DNA of 64,000 bases from JANQOH01 sp965242575 (GTDB lineage Bacteria; Pseudomonadota; Alphaproteobacteria; UBA7887): positions 2,480,001-2,544,000 of the forward strand of contig OZ251461.1 in NCBI GenBank assembly GCA_965242575.1, given 5' to 3'. The notes beneath the pieces are model-generated. The model made no database searches. It was not told where the DNA came from and saw nothing but the letters and a program-made list of their open reading frames with translations. Below, one piece after another: positions 1 to 7,029 of this stretch. The position numbers were made by a program, and so were the translations under genes. Numbering within the stretch: position 1 is the stretch's first letter; every line of letters begins with the position of its first letter.

Positions 1-341
1 CTCCAGGCGCGGCGCATGCGGTCCTTCGCCGCCTCCCCCCGGTCGAGCGCGAGCAGCGCCCGGCGCAGCGGCGGCGCGAGCACGACCGGCAGGGGCCGCC
101 CCTCCGGGGCCTCGAACCGGACGCCGACGCCGCCGCGCGCCTCGGCTTCGTCGGCGATTCGGTTGAGAAGCACCGTCTTGCCCACGCCGCGCAAGCCGGT
201 GAGGAGCACGCTCTTCTCGCTCCGCCGCGCTTTCACGCGGTCCATAGCCACCGCGGCGGCCTCGAGCGCGTCGTCGCGCCCCGCCAGTTCCGGCGGCGGG
301 CTGCCGGCGCCCGGCGCGTAGGGGTTCGTTCGCGGGTCCAT
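1..341 (-). CDS. AAA ATPase, N-terminal part (cut by window edge)
   Basis: Reading the minus strand from the ATG at 341 gives about 113 residues before the window ends. A Walker A motif GLRGVGKT lies near residue 52, after a segment containing ELAGRDDALE, which resembles the N-terminus of Orc1/Cdc6-like and archaeal-type STAND-like ATPases. Such proteins bind ATP and often carry a C-terminal winged helix. That part is outside the window, so the specific role is unknown. The gene starts 10 bp downstream of a palindromic element at 353-399 and may control itself through it (inference). Confidence 0.75.
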   Translation of the reverse strand, partial: MDPRTNPYAPGAGSPPPELAGRDDALEAAAVAMDRVKARRSEKSVLLTGLRGVGKTVLLNRIADEAEARGGVGVRFEAPEGRPLPVVLAPPLRRALLALDRGEAAKDRMRRAW

Positions 342-352
342 TTATATCCGCC

Positions 353-399
353 TTACCCCAGTTTACCCCAGTTTATCCTTCGGCGATAAACTGGGGTAA
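353..399. promoter_or_regulatory. Inverted repeat with extra half-site upstream of the AAA ATPase
   Basis: TTACCCCAGTTTATC at 363-377 is repeated exactly in inverted orientation at 385-399, with a 7-nt loop. An additional direct copy of the left arm, TTACCCCAGTTTA, sits at 353-365 and overlaps the first arm. The element lies 12 bp upstream of the ATPase start on the minus strand and about 140 bp before the CoA-transferase on the plus strand. Three half-sites suggest an operator bound by a dimeric or oligomeric protein. An RNA hairpin in the ATPase leader is an alternative. Confidence 0.6.
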
Positions 400-541
400 G
401 GTCGCTATAATTGCACCCCCCCGCGCCCGGCGCCGCCGCTTTTCAACGCCGGACGCCGCCGGCGCGGCGGCGCGGTTTTCCCGCCCGCGGCGGGTCTGCT
501 ACAAGCGCCCCGCCTCGCCTGGGAACACGGGATGCGCCGCC

Positions 542-1750
542 ATGGCCGGACCGCTCGCCGGAATACGGGTGCTCGACCTGTCGCGATTCGTGGCCGGCCC
601 CTTCTGCGCCATGATGCTCGGCGACATGGGCGCCGACGTCGTCAAGGTCGAGAAGCCCGGCGCGGGCGAGCCGACGCGGGGGGCGCCGCCGAAATACCGC
701 GGCGGCAGCCTGTTCGCCGCCGTGTTCAACCGCAACAAGCGGAGCCTGGGCCTGGAGGTGCGCAACCCGGCCGCGCAGGAGATCGTCCGCGCGCTGGCGG
801 CCGAGGCGGACGTGCTGGTCGAGAACTTCCGCCCCGGAACGATGGAGGCGATGGGCTGCGGCTGGCCGGCGCTGCGGGCGGCGAATCCGCGCCTGGTGAT
901 GGCGCGCATCTCCGGCTACGGCCAGGACGGCCCGCGCGCGGCGCGGCCCTGCTTCGACGCGGTGGCGCAGGCGGAGAGCGGGATGATGAGCATCACCGGC
1001 GCGGGCGACGGGCCGCCGACGCTGGCGGGCACCACGGTGATCGACCACGCCACCGGGCTGCACGCGCTGGCCGGCGTCCTCGCCGCCCTCCAGGCGCGCC
1101 ACGCCACCGGCCGTGGGCAGATGGTGGACGTGGCGCTGCTCGACAGCGCGCTGTCGATGATGATGACGGCGATCCCGGCGACGGCGCTGTGCGGCGCGCC
1201 GCCGGTCCGCCAGGGCAACCGCGACCGCTACGGCGCGCCGGCCAACGCGTTCCCCTGCGCGGGCGGGGAGAGCGTCTTCATCGTCGCCGGCGGCGACGAC
1301 CGCTTCGCCCGCCTCGCGGCGGCGATGGGCCGGCCCGACCTGCCGCTGGACCCGCGTTTCGCCGACAACGATTCGCGGCTGGAGCACGCCGGGGCGCTGG
1401 AGGCCGAGGTCGCGGCGTGGACCGGCGGAATGGACGCGGCGGAGGCGTGCGACCGCCTCGCCGCCGCGCGGGTCCCCGCCGGCAAGGTGAGCGCGATGGC
1501 GGACGTGCTCGCCAACCCGCAACTGCGCCACCGCGGCCAGATACTCGAGGTCGAGAGCGGCGAGATCGACGGCGCCGCAGTGCCGATGCAGGGCTTCGTC
1601 GCCAAGTTCTCCGACACGCCGCAGGCGGCGCGGCGCGGCGCGCCGGCGCCCGGCGCACATTCCGGGGAGGTGCTGGCGGACTGGCTCGGCCTCGATCCGG
1701 CGGCGGTCGCCGGCTTCGCCGCGCGCGGCGCCTTCGCGGAGGCGGCGTGA
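542..1750 (+). CDS. CaiB/BaiF family (class III) CoA-transferase
   Basis: A 402-residue protein of the usual length for the family that moves CoA between carboxylic acids through an acyl-aspartyl intermediate. The N-terminus (LAGIRVLDLSRFVAGPF), the VVKVEKPGAGEPTR loop and VLVENFRPGTMEAMG are family hallmarks. The conserved catalytic Asp is most likely D201 in VDVALLDSAL. The start was chosen because the family begins at MAGPLAGIRVLD; no strong Shine-Dalgarno sequence is visible. The substrate cannot be told from sequence. The gene stands alone, and its downstream neighbour converges on it. Confidence 0.9.
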   Translation: MAGPLAGIRVLDLSRFVAGPFCAMMLGDMGADVVKVEKPGAGEPTRGAPPKYRGGSLFAAVFNRNKRSLGLEVRNPAAQEIVRALAAEADVLVENFRPGTMEAMGCGWPALRAANPRLVMARISGYGQDGPRAARPCFDAVAQAESGMMSITGAGDGPPTLAGTTVIDHATGLHALAGVLAALQARHATGRGQMVDVALLDSALSMMMTAIPATALCGAPPVRQGNRDRYGAPANAFPCAGGESVFIVAGGDDRFARLAAAMGRPDLPLDPRFADNDSRLEHAGALEAEVAAWTGGMDAAEACDRLAAARVPAGKVSAMADVLANPQLRHRGQILEVESGEIDGAAVPMQGFVAKFSDTPQAARRGAPAPGAHSGEVLADWLGLDPAAVAGFAARGAFAEAA

Positions 1751-1760
1751 GACGCGCGGG

Positions 1761-2123
1761 CTAACCGGCGCCGGCGGCCTGGTAGAGGCCGACCGCCGCG
1801 CCGCCGGGGTCGGCGACGACCGCGATGCGGCCTACGTTCGGGACGTCGAAGGGCGCGCGGAGCACCTTGCCGCCGAGCGCGCCCACGCGCGCGGCGCTCG
1901 CATCGACGTCGGCGACGGCGAGATAGGCGAGCCAGATCGGCGCCGGGACCTCCGCGTCGGGCGGCGCCATCAGGCCGGCGACCTCCTCGCCGTCCTCGCG
2001 GAACAGCGTGTAGGGGCCGTTGGCGCCCGGGACCTCGTCGGCGGTCCAGCCCAGCAGTTCGGTGTAGAATTCGCGGCTGCCGGCCGTGTCCCGGCTGACC
2101 AGTTCGCTCCATGCGACGCCCAT
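1761..2123 (-). CDS. VOC superfamily (glyoxalase-like) protein
   Basis: A 120-residue single-module protein of the vicinal oxygen chelate fold. It begins WSELVSRDTAGSREFYTELLGW, includes the internal FREDGEEVAGLM strand, and ends with VVADPGGAAVGLYQA, which is typical of the paired beta-alpha-beta modules. The start at 2123 is preceded by GGAGGT five bases upstream, so the longer in-frame start at 2150 was not used. The substrate is unknown; such proteins may be isomerases, dioxygenases or ligand-binding proteins. Confidence 0.8.
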   Translation of the reverse strand: MGVAWSELVSRDTAGSREFYTELLGWTADEVPGANGPYTLFREDGEEVAGLMAPPDAEVPAPIWLAYLAVADVDASAARVGALGGKVLRAPFDVPNVGRIAVVADPGGAAVGLYQAAGAG

Positions 2124-2201
2124 GTCGACCTCCGTTCGCGGGTGCGGCATACTGGCGCGCGCGGCGGGCGGCGGCAAGCCCCGCCGCGACGGAGGACCGT
2201 C

Positions 2202-2504
2202 ATGCGGACGACGATGCTCGCCTTGCTGTTCGTGTTCGCCGCCGCCCCGCCGGCGGCGGCGCTGACCATCGCCAACGAGGGCGAGGAGACGGTCAACGTG
2301 TGGATCGAGAAGTGGCTCTACCGCCTGCGCGGCGGCAAGAGCGCCAGCTTCACCCCGTCGCGCGACCCGGTCGAGGTGCTGATCGAAAGCCGCCACTGGC
2401 GCGTGACCTGCGAGGCCGGCGCCGCCTCCGACGTCCGCGTCACCGCCGATTCCTGCGTCGTCGACGGCGTGGACGCCGCCGTCGAGACGCGGTTCCAGCT
2501 CTAG
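2202..2504 (+). CDS. Small secreted protein of unknown function
   Basis: A 100-residue protein with an N-terminal signal peptide (MRTTMLALLFVFAAAPPAAA, cleavage probably after residue 20). The mature part is short, mainly polar beta-type sequence with Cys residues in RVTCEAG and DSCVVDG that may form a disulfide in the periplasm. GGAGG lies eight bases before the ATG, which favours this start over one 60 bp upstream. The next gene follows after 15 bp, so the two are probably co-transcribed. No family was recognised. Confidence 0.7.
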   Translation: MRTTMLALLFVFAAAPPAAALTIANEGEETVNVWIEKWLYRLRGGKSASFTPSRDPVEVLIESRHWRVTCEAGAASDVRVTADSCVVDGVDAAVETRFQL

Positions 2505-2519
2505 CGCCCGCGCCGCCCC

Positions 2520-3017
2520 GTGCGACTCCGGATCGCCGCCCTCTGCCTCGCGCTCGCGCCCGCCCCGGCGGCGGGCGCGCAGGACGCCCCGGCGCCGGGC
2601 TACGAGAACCCGTGGGCCGAGGGGGGGTATTCGCCGATCCCGCTGCCGGAGGTCGCCGGCGCGACGCCGTGGGAGACGCTGCACCGGGTGGAGCTGGTGT
2701 TCGACGGGCCGGACATGGTCCCGGAATACGCCGACGAGGTGCGGGCGCTCGACGGCGAGACCGTGAAGATGGTGGGCTTCATGCTGCCGCTCGACGCCTC
2801 GGGCGAGCGCGTGCTGCTGAGCCAGTTCGCGCCGCATTGCCCGTTCTGCACCACGGCGGGGCCGGAGAGTTTCGTCGCCCTCGAATGCGACGAGCCGCTG
2901 GAGCTGAGCCTGGAGCCCATCGTCGTCGAGGGCCGCCTCGAGGTCATCGACGAGGCGTGGGACGGCTATTACTACCGCATGACCGACGTGGCGCTGGTCC
3001 GCCGTTTCGAGGAGTAG
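2520..3017 (+). CDS. Secreted protein, resembles DUF3299
   Basis: A 165-residue protein with a GTG start and a signal peptide (RLRIAALCLALAPAPAAGAQ). The central part (VKMVGFMLPLDASGERV, then a CPFC pair near residue 109) resembles the GYMLPL and cysteine segments of DUF3299 periplasmic proteins, some of which are linked to metal handling or lipoprotein export. The assignment rests on these motifs only. The CPFC could be a metal site or redox disulfide. It follows the preceding small secreted protein after 15 bp. Confidence 0.65.
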   Translation: MRLRIAALCLALAPAPAAGAQDAPAPGYENPWAEGGYSPIPLPEVAGATPWETLHRVELVFDGPDMVPEYADEVRALDGETVKMVGFMLPLDASGERVLLSQFAPHCPFCTTAGPESFVALECDEPLELSLEPIVVEGRLEVIDEAWDGYYYRMTDVALVRRFEE

Positions 3018-3128
3018 CCCGGCGGGCGGGGCGGACGGCGCCGGGCGAACGGGGTTGCCATCGCGCGGCCGTCCTGTTTTCATGCGGCGCTCTCAGCCGA
3101 AATCGACGCGAGCTATCGGGAGGGAACG

Positions 3129-3881
3129 ATGGATCGACTCCTCGCGGCGAGTCGCGCGTGCGACGCGTTCGTCTCGACCGTCGGGCGCTGGGCCTCGTGG
3201 CTCCTGCTGCCGCTGGTCGCGGTGATCATCGTCGACGTGATCACGCGCAAGTTCAAACTGCTGACGATGGCGGTCGAATCCCTCCGCGCCGGCGGCGCCG
3301 AAGGCGCGGCGGCGTTCGTCGAGACCTACCTGACCTCGACCAAGTTCCAGGACCTGGAGTGGCACCTGCACGCGGCGCTGTTCCTGCTCTGCCTCGGCTT
3401 CGCCTATGCGCGCAACTCGCACGTCCGCATCGAAATGCTGCGCGACCGGTTCAGCGTCGAGACGAAGGCGTGGATCGAGTTCGTGTTCTGTATCGTGTTC
3501 CTGCTGCCCTACGCGGCGCTGGTGCTCTACAACGGCTTCGACTTCGCCCAGCGCGCGTTCGCGATCAACGAGGTGTCGGCGGCGCTGACCGGGCTCAGCC
3601 ACCGCTGGGTCATCAAGTCCTTCGTCCCCATCGGCATGGCGCTGCTGCTGGTCGGGCTGGCGGCGGTGCTGCTGCGCAACGCGCTCTTCCTGTTCGGCCC
3701 GCCGGAGATGCGCGAGCGGGTCCGCGCCGGCGCGCCGGAGCTGCGCGACGCCGCGGCCGAACTGCGCGCCGCCGCCGAGAGGGAGGCCGCCCTGATCGCC
3801 GCCGAGGCCGACGACATGGGCCTCGAGGCGCCGCCCGCCGGAGACGGCGCGCGCGAACGCCGCAACCCGGAGGCGCCGTGA
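3129..3881 (+). CDS. dctQ: TRAP transporter small permease (DctQ family)
   Basis: A 250-residue membrane protein with four hydrophobic segments, beginning near WASWLLLPLVAVIIVDVITR. The conserved LEWHLHAALFLLCLGFAYARNSHVRIE is typical of DctQ. This subunit forms the membrane part of a TRAP importer together with the large subunit and uses the sodium gradient for uptake of organic acids or similar solutes. The acidic and Ala-rich C-terminal 60 residues are longer than usual and look coiled-coil. The stop codon overlaps the dctM start (TGATG). No periplasmic binding protein gene (dctP) is adjacent. Confidence 0.92.
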   Translation: MDRLLAASRACDAFVSTVGRWASWLLLPLVAVIIVDVITRKFKLLTMAVESLRAGGAEGAAAFVETYLTSTKFQDLEWHLHAALFLLCLGFAYARNSHVRIEMLRDRFSVETKAWIEFVFCIVFLLPYAALVLYNGFDFAQRAFAINEVSAALTGLSHRWVIKSFVPIGMALLLVGLAAVLLRNALFLFGPPEMRERVRAGAPELRDAAAELRAAAEREAALIAAEADDMGLEAPPAGDGARERRNPEAP

Positions 3882-5263
3882 TGGACTTCGTAACCCTCCT
3901 CCCCGTCTTCATGTTCCTGTCGCTGGCGATCCTGCTGTTCAGCGGCTACCCGGTGGCGTGGGTGCTGGGCGGCCTCGCGGTGGCCTACGGCGCCATCGGG
4001 ATGCACTACGACGTGTTCAAGTTCACGGAATTCTACAACGTGAACCTGCGCATATGGGGGACGGCGGCGGAGAACCCGATCCTCGTCGCGGTGCCCATGT
4101 TCATCTTCATGGGCACCATGCTGGAGCGGTCGGGGGTGGCGAACGACCTGCTGCACTGCCTCCAGGTGCTGCTGCGGCGGACTCCCGGCGGCCTCGCCAT
4201 GTCGGTGACCATCATGGGCACCATCATGGCGGCGACGACGGGGATCATCGGCGCCTCGGTGGTGATGATGACCCTGCTCGCGCTGCCGGTGATGCTGGAC
4301 CGGGGCTACGACATCCCGCTCGCGACCGGGACCATCGCCGCCTCCGGGACGCTCGGCATCCTCATTCCGCCGAGCATCATGCTGGTCATCATGGCCGACC
4401 TGCTGGCGATCTCGGTGGGCAGCCTGTTCCTGGCGGCGGTGCTGCCGGGCCTGGTGCTCGCCGGCCTCTACATCGTCTATATCTTCCTCCGCGCGAAGTT
4501 CCAGCCCTCGGTCGCCCCGCCGCTGCCGGCGGAGCTGGGGCCCGGGACCCGCGCCGCGCTCACGGCGATGATCTTCAAGAGCTTCGTCCCGCCGATCCTG
4601 CTCATCGTCCTGGTGCTGGGGTCGATCTTCGCCGGCCTGGCGACTCCGACCGAGGCGGCGGGGGTGGGCGCGCTCGGCGCGATCCTGCTCGCGCTGATGA
4701 ACCGCAAGCTGACCGGGGGCGTCCTCAAGGACGTCTCGACGCGCTCGGCGCTCACCATCGGCATGATCTTCGGCATCCTGATCGGCGCGACGGCGTTCTC
4801 CTACGTCTATCGCTCGCTCGGCGGCGACGACCTGGTGGAGCACTACGTCCAGGGCCTCGGCTTCGGCTCGTGGGGCCTGCTGGTCCTGATGATGGCGATC
4901 GTCTTCCTGCTCGGCTTCTTCTTCGACTGGATCGAGATCACGCTGATCGTCCTGCCGCTGTTCCTGCCGATCATGAAGGCGATGGACTTCGGCGCGCACA
5001 TCCCCGGGGTGGACAACATCATTCCCTGGATCGCGATCCTGCTGGCGGTGAACCTGCAAACCTCGTTCCTGACGCCGCCGTTCGGGTTCGCGCTCTTCTA
5101 CATGAAGGGCGTGGCGCCGGAGCACGTGCGCATCCAGCAGATCTACCGCGGCATCATCCCGTTCGTGAGCCTCCAGCTGCTGGGCCTGCTGGCGGTGATC
5201 GCCGTCCCGGCGCTGGCGCTGTGGCTGCCGGAGCTTTTGCTCGGAATCGACACCGGCCGCTGA
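3881..5263 (+). CDS. dctM: TRAP transporter large permease (DctM family)
   Basis: A 460-residue polytopic membrane protein with about twelve hydrophobic segments. Family marks include PVAWVLGGLAVAYGAIG, NPILVAVPMFIFMGTMLERSGVANDLL, the GIIGASVVMMTLLALPVML segment and ATPTEAAGVGALGA. It is the transport subunit of the TRAP system. It starts on the last base of the dctQ stop, so translation is coupled. The substrate is not predictable because the binding protein is absent from the window. Confidence 0.94.
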   Translation: MDFVTLLPVFMFLSLAILLFSGYPVAWVLGGLAVAYGAIGMHYDVFKFTEFYNVNLRIWGTAAENPILVAVPMFIFMGTMLERSGVANDLLHCLQVLLRRTPGGLAMSVTIMGTIMAATTGIIGASVVMMTLLALPVMLDRGYDIPLATGTIAASGTLGILIPPSIMLVIMADLLAISVGSLFLAAVLPGLVLAGLYIVYIFLRAKFQPSVAPPLPAELGPGTRAALTAMIFKSFVPPILLIVLVLGSIFAGLATPTEAAGVGALGAILLALMNRKLTGGVLKDVSTRSALTIGMIFGILIGATAFSYVYRSLGGDDLVEHYVQGLGFGSWGLLVLMMAIVFLLGFFFDWIEITLIVLPLFLPIMKAMDFGAHIPGVDNIIPWIAILLAVNLQTSFLTPPFGFALFYMKGVAPEHVRIQQIYRGIIPFVSLQLLGLLAVIAVPALALWLPELLLGIDTGR

Positions 5264-5275
5264 GCGCGCCGCGTC

Positions 5276-5304
5276 TTGACTTTTCGGCCGTTCCGGTGTA
5301 GGGT
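5276..5304 (+). promoter_or_regulatory. Sigma-70-like promoter for the RiPP precursor genes
   Basis: TTGACT at 5276-5281 and TAGGGT at 5299-5304 are separated by exactly 17 bp. They lie just after the dctM stop and about 40 bp before the first precursor start, which has its own AAGGAG ribosome binding site at 5333-5338. This suggests the three precursor genes are transcribed separately from the TRAP genes. Confidence 0.6.
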
Positions 5305-5344
5305 TCCGGCCTAACTCGACCCGACCCGATCGAAGGAGCATGCC

Positions 5345-5671
5345 ATGAGCCTGATCGAAGACGCCGTCCGGCGCGTCGCCGACGCCCTGGAGAACGACGC
5401 CGAATTCCGCGCCGCCATGCGGGAAGACCCGAACGCGGCGATGGCCGCGAGGGGCCTCGACGAAATGCACGTGGACGTGCGGGTCGTCGCGGACACCGAG
5501 GACACCTTCCACGTCGTGCTCCCGCCCGCCCCCAACGCGGACCTCGCCGACGACGAACTCGACTCGGTCGCCGGCGGCTTCCATTGGACCGGGCACGACA
5601 GCGGACGCGCGGCGTACGATGCGCACTTCTCCTCCATCCTCGACCGGATACGCGCAAACCGCCAGTGGTGA
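5345..5671 (+). CDS. NHLP-leader RiPP precursor peptide 1
   Basis: A 108-residue peptide whose first 78 residues match the nitrile-hydratase-like leader (NHLP, TIGR03793 type). It has DAEFRAAMREDPNAAM, the VVADTEDTFHVVLPPAPN segment, and a double-glycine end, DELDSVAGG at 70-78. Cleavage after GG would release a 30-residue core beginning FHWTGHDSGRAAYD, with no Cys. The family supplies precursors for peptide natural products matured by separate enzymes and exported by peptidase-containing ABC transporters. None of those is encoded nearby. A strong ribosome binding site precedes the ATG. Confidence 0.85.
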   Translation: MSLIEDAVRRVADALENDAEFRAAMREDPNAAMAARGLDEMHVDVRVVADTEDTFHVVLPPAPNADLADDELDSVAGGFHWTGHDSGRAAYDAHFSSILDRIRANRQW

Positions 5672-5720
5672 ACCGGCCGGATCCGGGCCCGACCCGACCT
5701 GACCTGAAGGAGGCTACGCC

Positions 5721-6056
5721 ATGAGCCTGACCGAAATCGCCATCCAGCGCGTCGCCGACGCCTTGGACAACGATCCCGAATTCCGGGCCGCCATGCGGGA
5801 CGACCCGAACGCGGCGATGGCCGCGAAGGGCCTCGACGAAATGCACGTGGACGTGCGGGTCGTCGCGGACACCGAGGACACCTTCCACGTCGTGCTCCCG
5901 CCCGCCCCCAACGCGGACATCCCGGACGACGAACTCGATTCGGTCGCCGGCGGCTTCCATTGGACCGGGCACGACAGCGGACGCGCGGCGTACGACGCCG
6001 CCTGGACTCGCCTGATAGCGAATCTGCGCTCCCGAAGCGGATGGTCCGCGACGTGA
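5721..6056 (+). CDS. NHLP-leader RiPP precursor peptide 2
   Basis: A 111-residue paralogue of the preceding gene. The leader is nearly identical and again ends in VAGG at residues 75-78. The predicted 33-residue core shares FHWTGHDSGRAAYDA with peptide 1 and then diverges completely (WTRLIANLRSRSGWSAT). A tandem duplication followed by change in the core tail fits a diversifying product family. AAGGAGG lies nine bases before the start. There is no Cys in the core; Trp, His, Ser and Arg predominate. Confidence 0.85.
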   Translation: MSLTEIAIQRVADALDNDPEFRAAMRDDPNAAMAAKGLDEMHVDVRVVADTEDTFHVVLPPAPNADIPDDELDSVAGGFHWTGHDSGRAAYDAAWTRLIANLRSRSGWSAT

Positions 6057-6110
6057 CGGACGACCGTCCCGGGTAAGGATAAACCTGCCGAACATGAAAG
6101 GAGAGACGAC

Positions 6111-6404
6111 ATGACCGACCGCACATTCGACCTCGTTGCGAAAGCCCTGCGCGACGATGCGGAATTCCGCGCGCAGGTGCAGGCGGACCCGAAGGCGGCG
6201 ATGGCGGACAAGGGCCTCGACGTGCCGCACGCGGACGTGCGGGTCGTCGCGGACACGCCGGACACCCGTCATTTCGTGCTGCCGCCCGACCCCAACGCGG
6301 CGCTTGCGGACGACACGCTCGCCTCGGTCTCCGGCGGCGTTTCGGACTACTACCGGCGCATGACGCAGACGGCCGGCATGTCCGGCTGCTACTGGCAGCA
6401 TTAG
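6111..6404 (+). CDS. NHLP-leader RiPP precursor peptide 3
   Basis: A 97-residue third member of the tandem family with the same leader architecture (DDAEFRAQVQADPKAAM, VVADTPDTRHFVLPPDPN) and a double-glycine end at residues 75-76 (LASVSGG). Its predicted 21-residue core, VSDYYRRMTQTAGMSGCYWQH, is unrelated to the other two and carries a single Cys plus several Tyr and Thr. AAAGGAGA precedes the ATG. It is probably expressed with the two upstream genes, and a hairpin follows at 6415-6441. Confidence 0.84.
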   Translation: MTDRTFDLVAKALRDDAEFRAQVQADPKAAMADKGLDVPHADVRVVADTPDTRHFVLPPDPNAALADDTLASVSGGVSDYYRRMTQTAGMSGCYWQH

Positions 6405-6414
6405 CCGGTCCACG

Positions 6415-6441
6415 CCGGGAGGGGCGAGGCTCCCCTTCCGG
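6415..6441 (+). terminator. Hairpin after the RiPP precursor genes
   Basis: CCGGGAGGGG at 6415-6424 pairs with CCCCTTCCGG at 6432-6441 with one mismatch around a 7-nt loop. No T-run follows, so intrinsic termination is uncertain. It sits 10 bp after the third precursor stop and close to the end of the convergent antitoxin remnant. Confidence 0.4.
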
Positions 6442-6455
6442 CGCGCCGCGGGCGA

Positions 6456-6680
6456 TTACGGGCGGCGGTCGATCCGTTCCCGATTCTCCGGCGGTTTCGG
6501 CGGCGCGCCACCGTTCGCGGCGCGGGCGGACCGCGCAAGACCGGCTCGCTTATGAATTTTCGCCGCTCCGGGCGAAGGCGTTTCGACCCGGTGTACTTCG
6601 TAGCCTTCCCGCGCGCCGTCCAGATAGGCCCGGGCTTCCTCCAACCCGGCCATGATCTTCTCGAAAGCGCGGCTGCCCAT
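6456..6680 (-). pseudogene. Degenerate XRE-type antitoxin remnant
   Basis: The first 32 residues (GSRAFEKIMAGLEEARAYLD) match the N-terminus of XRE-family antitoxins that pair with RelE/HigB-like toxins. The following helix-turn-helix region is mutated and shortened. KIHKRAGL and PPKPPENRERIDRRP can be lined up with the usual I-R-K-R-A-G-L and P-K-T-V-E-N-W-E-R-G-R-R-P stretches, but the recognition helix and the Trp are lost. It starts 8 bp downstream of the intact HigA-type gene. Reading it as a real small protein is less likely. Confidence 0.45.
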
Positions 6681-6688
6681 CGATGCGC

Positions 6689-6982
6689 CTACGCCGCCTC
6701 GCGCGGGCGAATGGCCCGCAACGCCTCCGCGCCCTCTCGCTCGGCGATCGCGAGTTCGTAGCCGTTCTGCAGGTTCATCCAGCTCCGGGCGTCGGTGTCG
6801 AAGTAACGCGCCAGCCGCAACGCGGTCGCCTCCGTGATCCCCCTGCGGCCGCGAACGATCTCGCCGACCCGCGCCGGCGTCACGCCAATGGCCCTGGAGA
6901 GGGCCACGGCCGACAAACCGAGGGGAAGCATGAAATCGTGCTTCAAGACCTCGCCCGGATGCACCGGCTCCAATCCGGTCAC
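6689..6982 (-). CDS. higA: HigA-family antitoxin (XRE regulator), orphan
   Basis: A 97-residue helix-turn-helix protein containing HPGEVLKHDFMLPLGLS, the turn helix ALSRAIGVTPARVGEIVRGRR and ALRLARYFDTDARSWMNLQ, which are diagnostic of the HigA/VapI-type antidote family. These bind DNA and neutralise HigB ribosome-dependent nucleases. The GTG start at 6982 has GGGAGG five bases before it. HigB normally lies just upstream, but here the upstream gene is the DUF1501 gene only 47 bp away, so no toxin is present. It may act as a stand-alone repressor or as anti-addiction. Confidence 0.85.
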   Translation of the reverse strand: MTGLEPVHPGEVLKHDFMLPLGLSAVALSRAIGVTPARVGEIVRGRRGITEATALRLARYFDTDARSWMNLQNGYELAIAEREGAEALRAIRPREAA

Positions 6983-7029
6983 GGCCTCCTCCCGTTTTCC
7001 CGCCGCGTCAGCGGCGGTCGACGATCTCC

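Noticed and set aside
2111..3880. Very long open frame upstream of dctM in the same frame
   Set aside because: High GC keeps many frames open. The real genes here are the two secreted proteins and dctQ in other frames, and dctM starts at 3881 with coupled translation.
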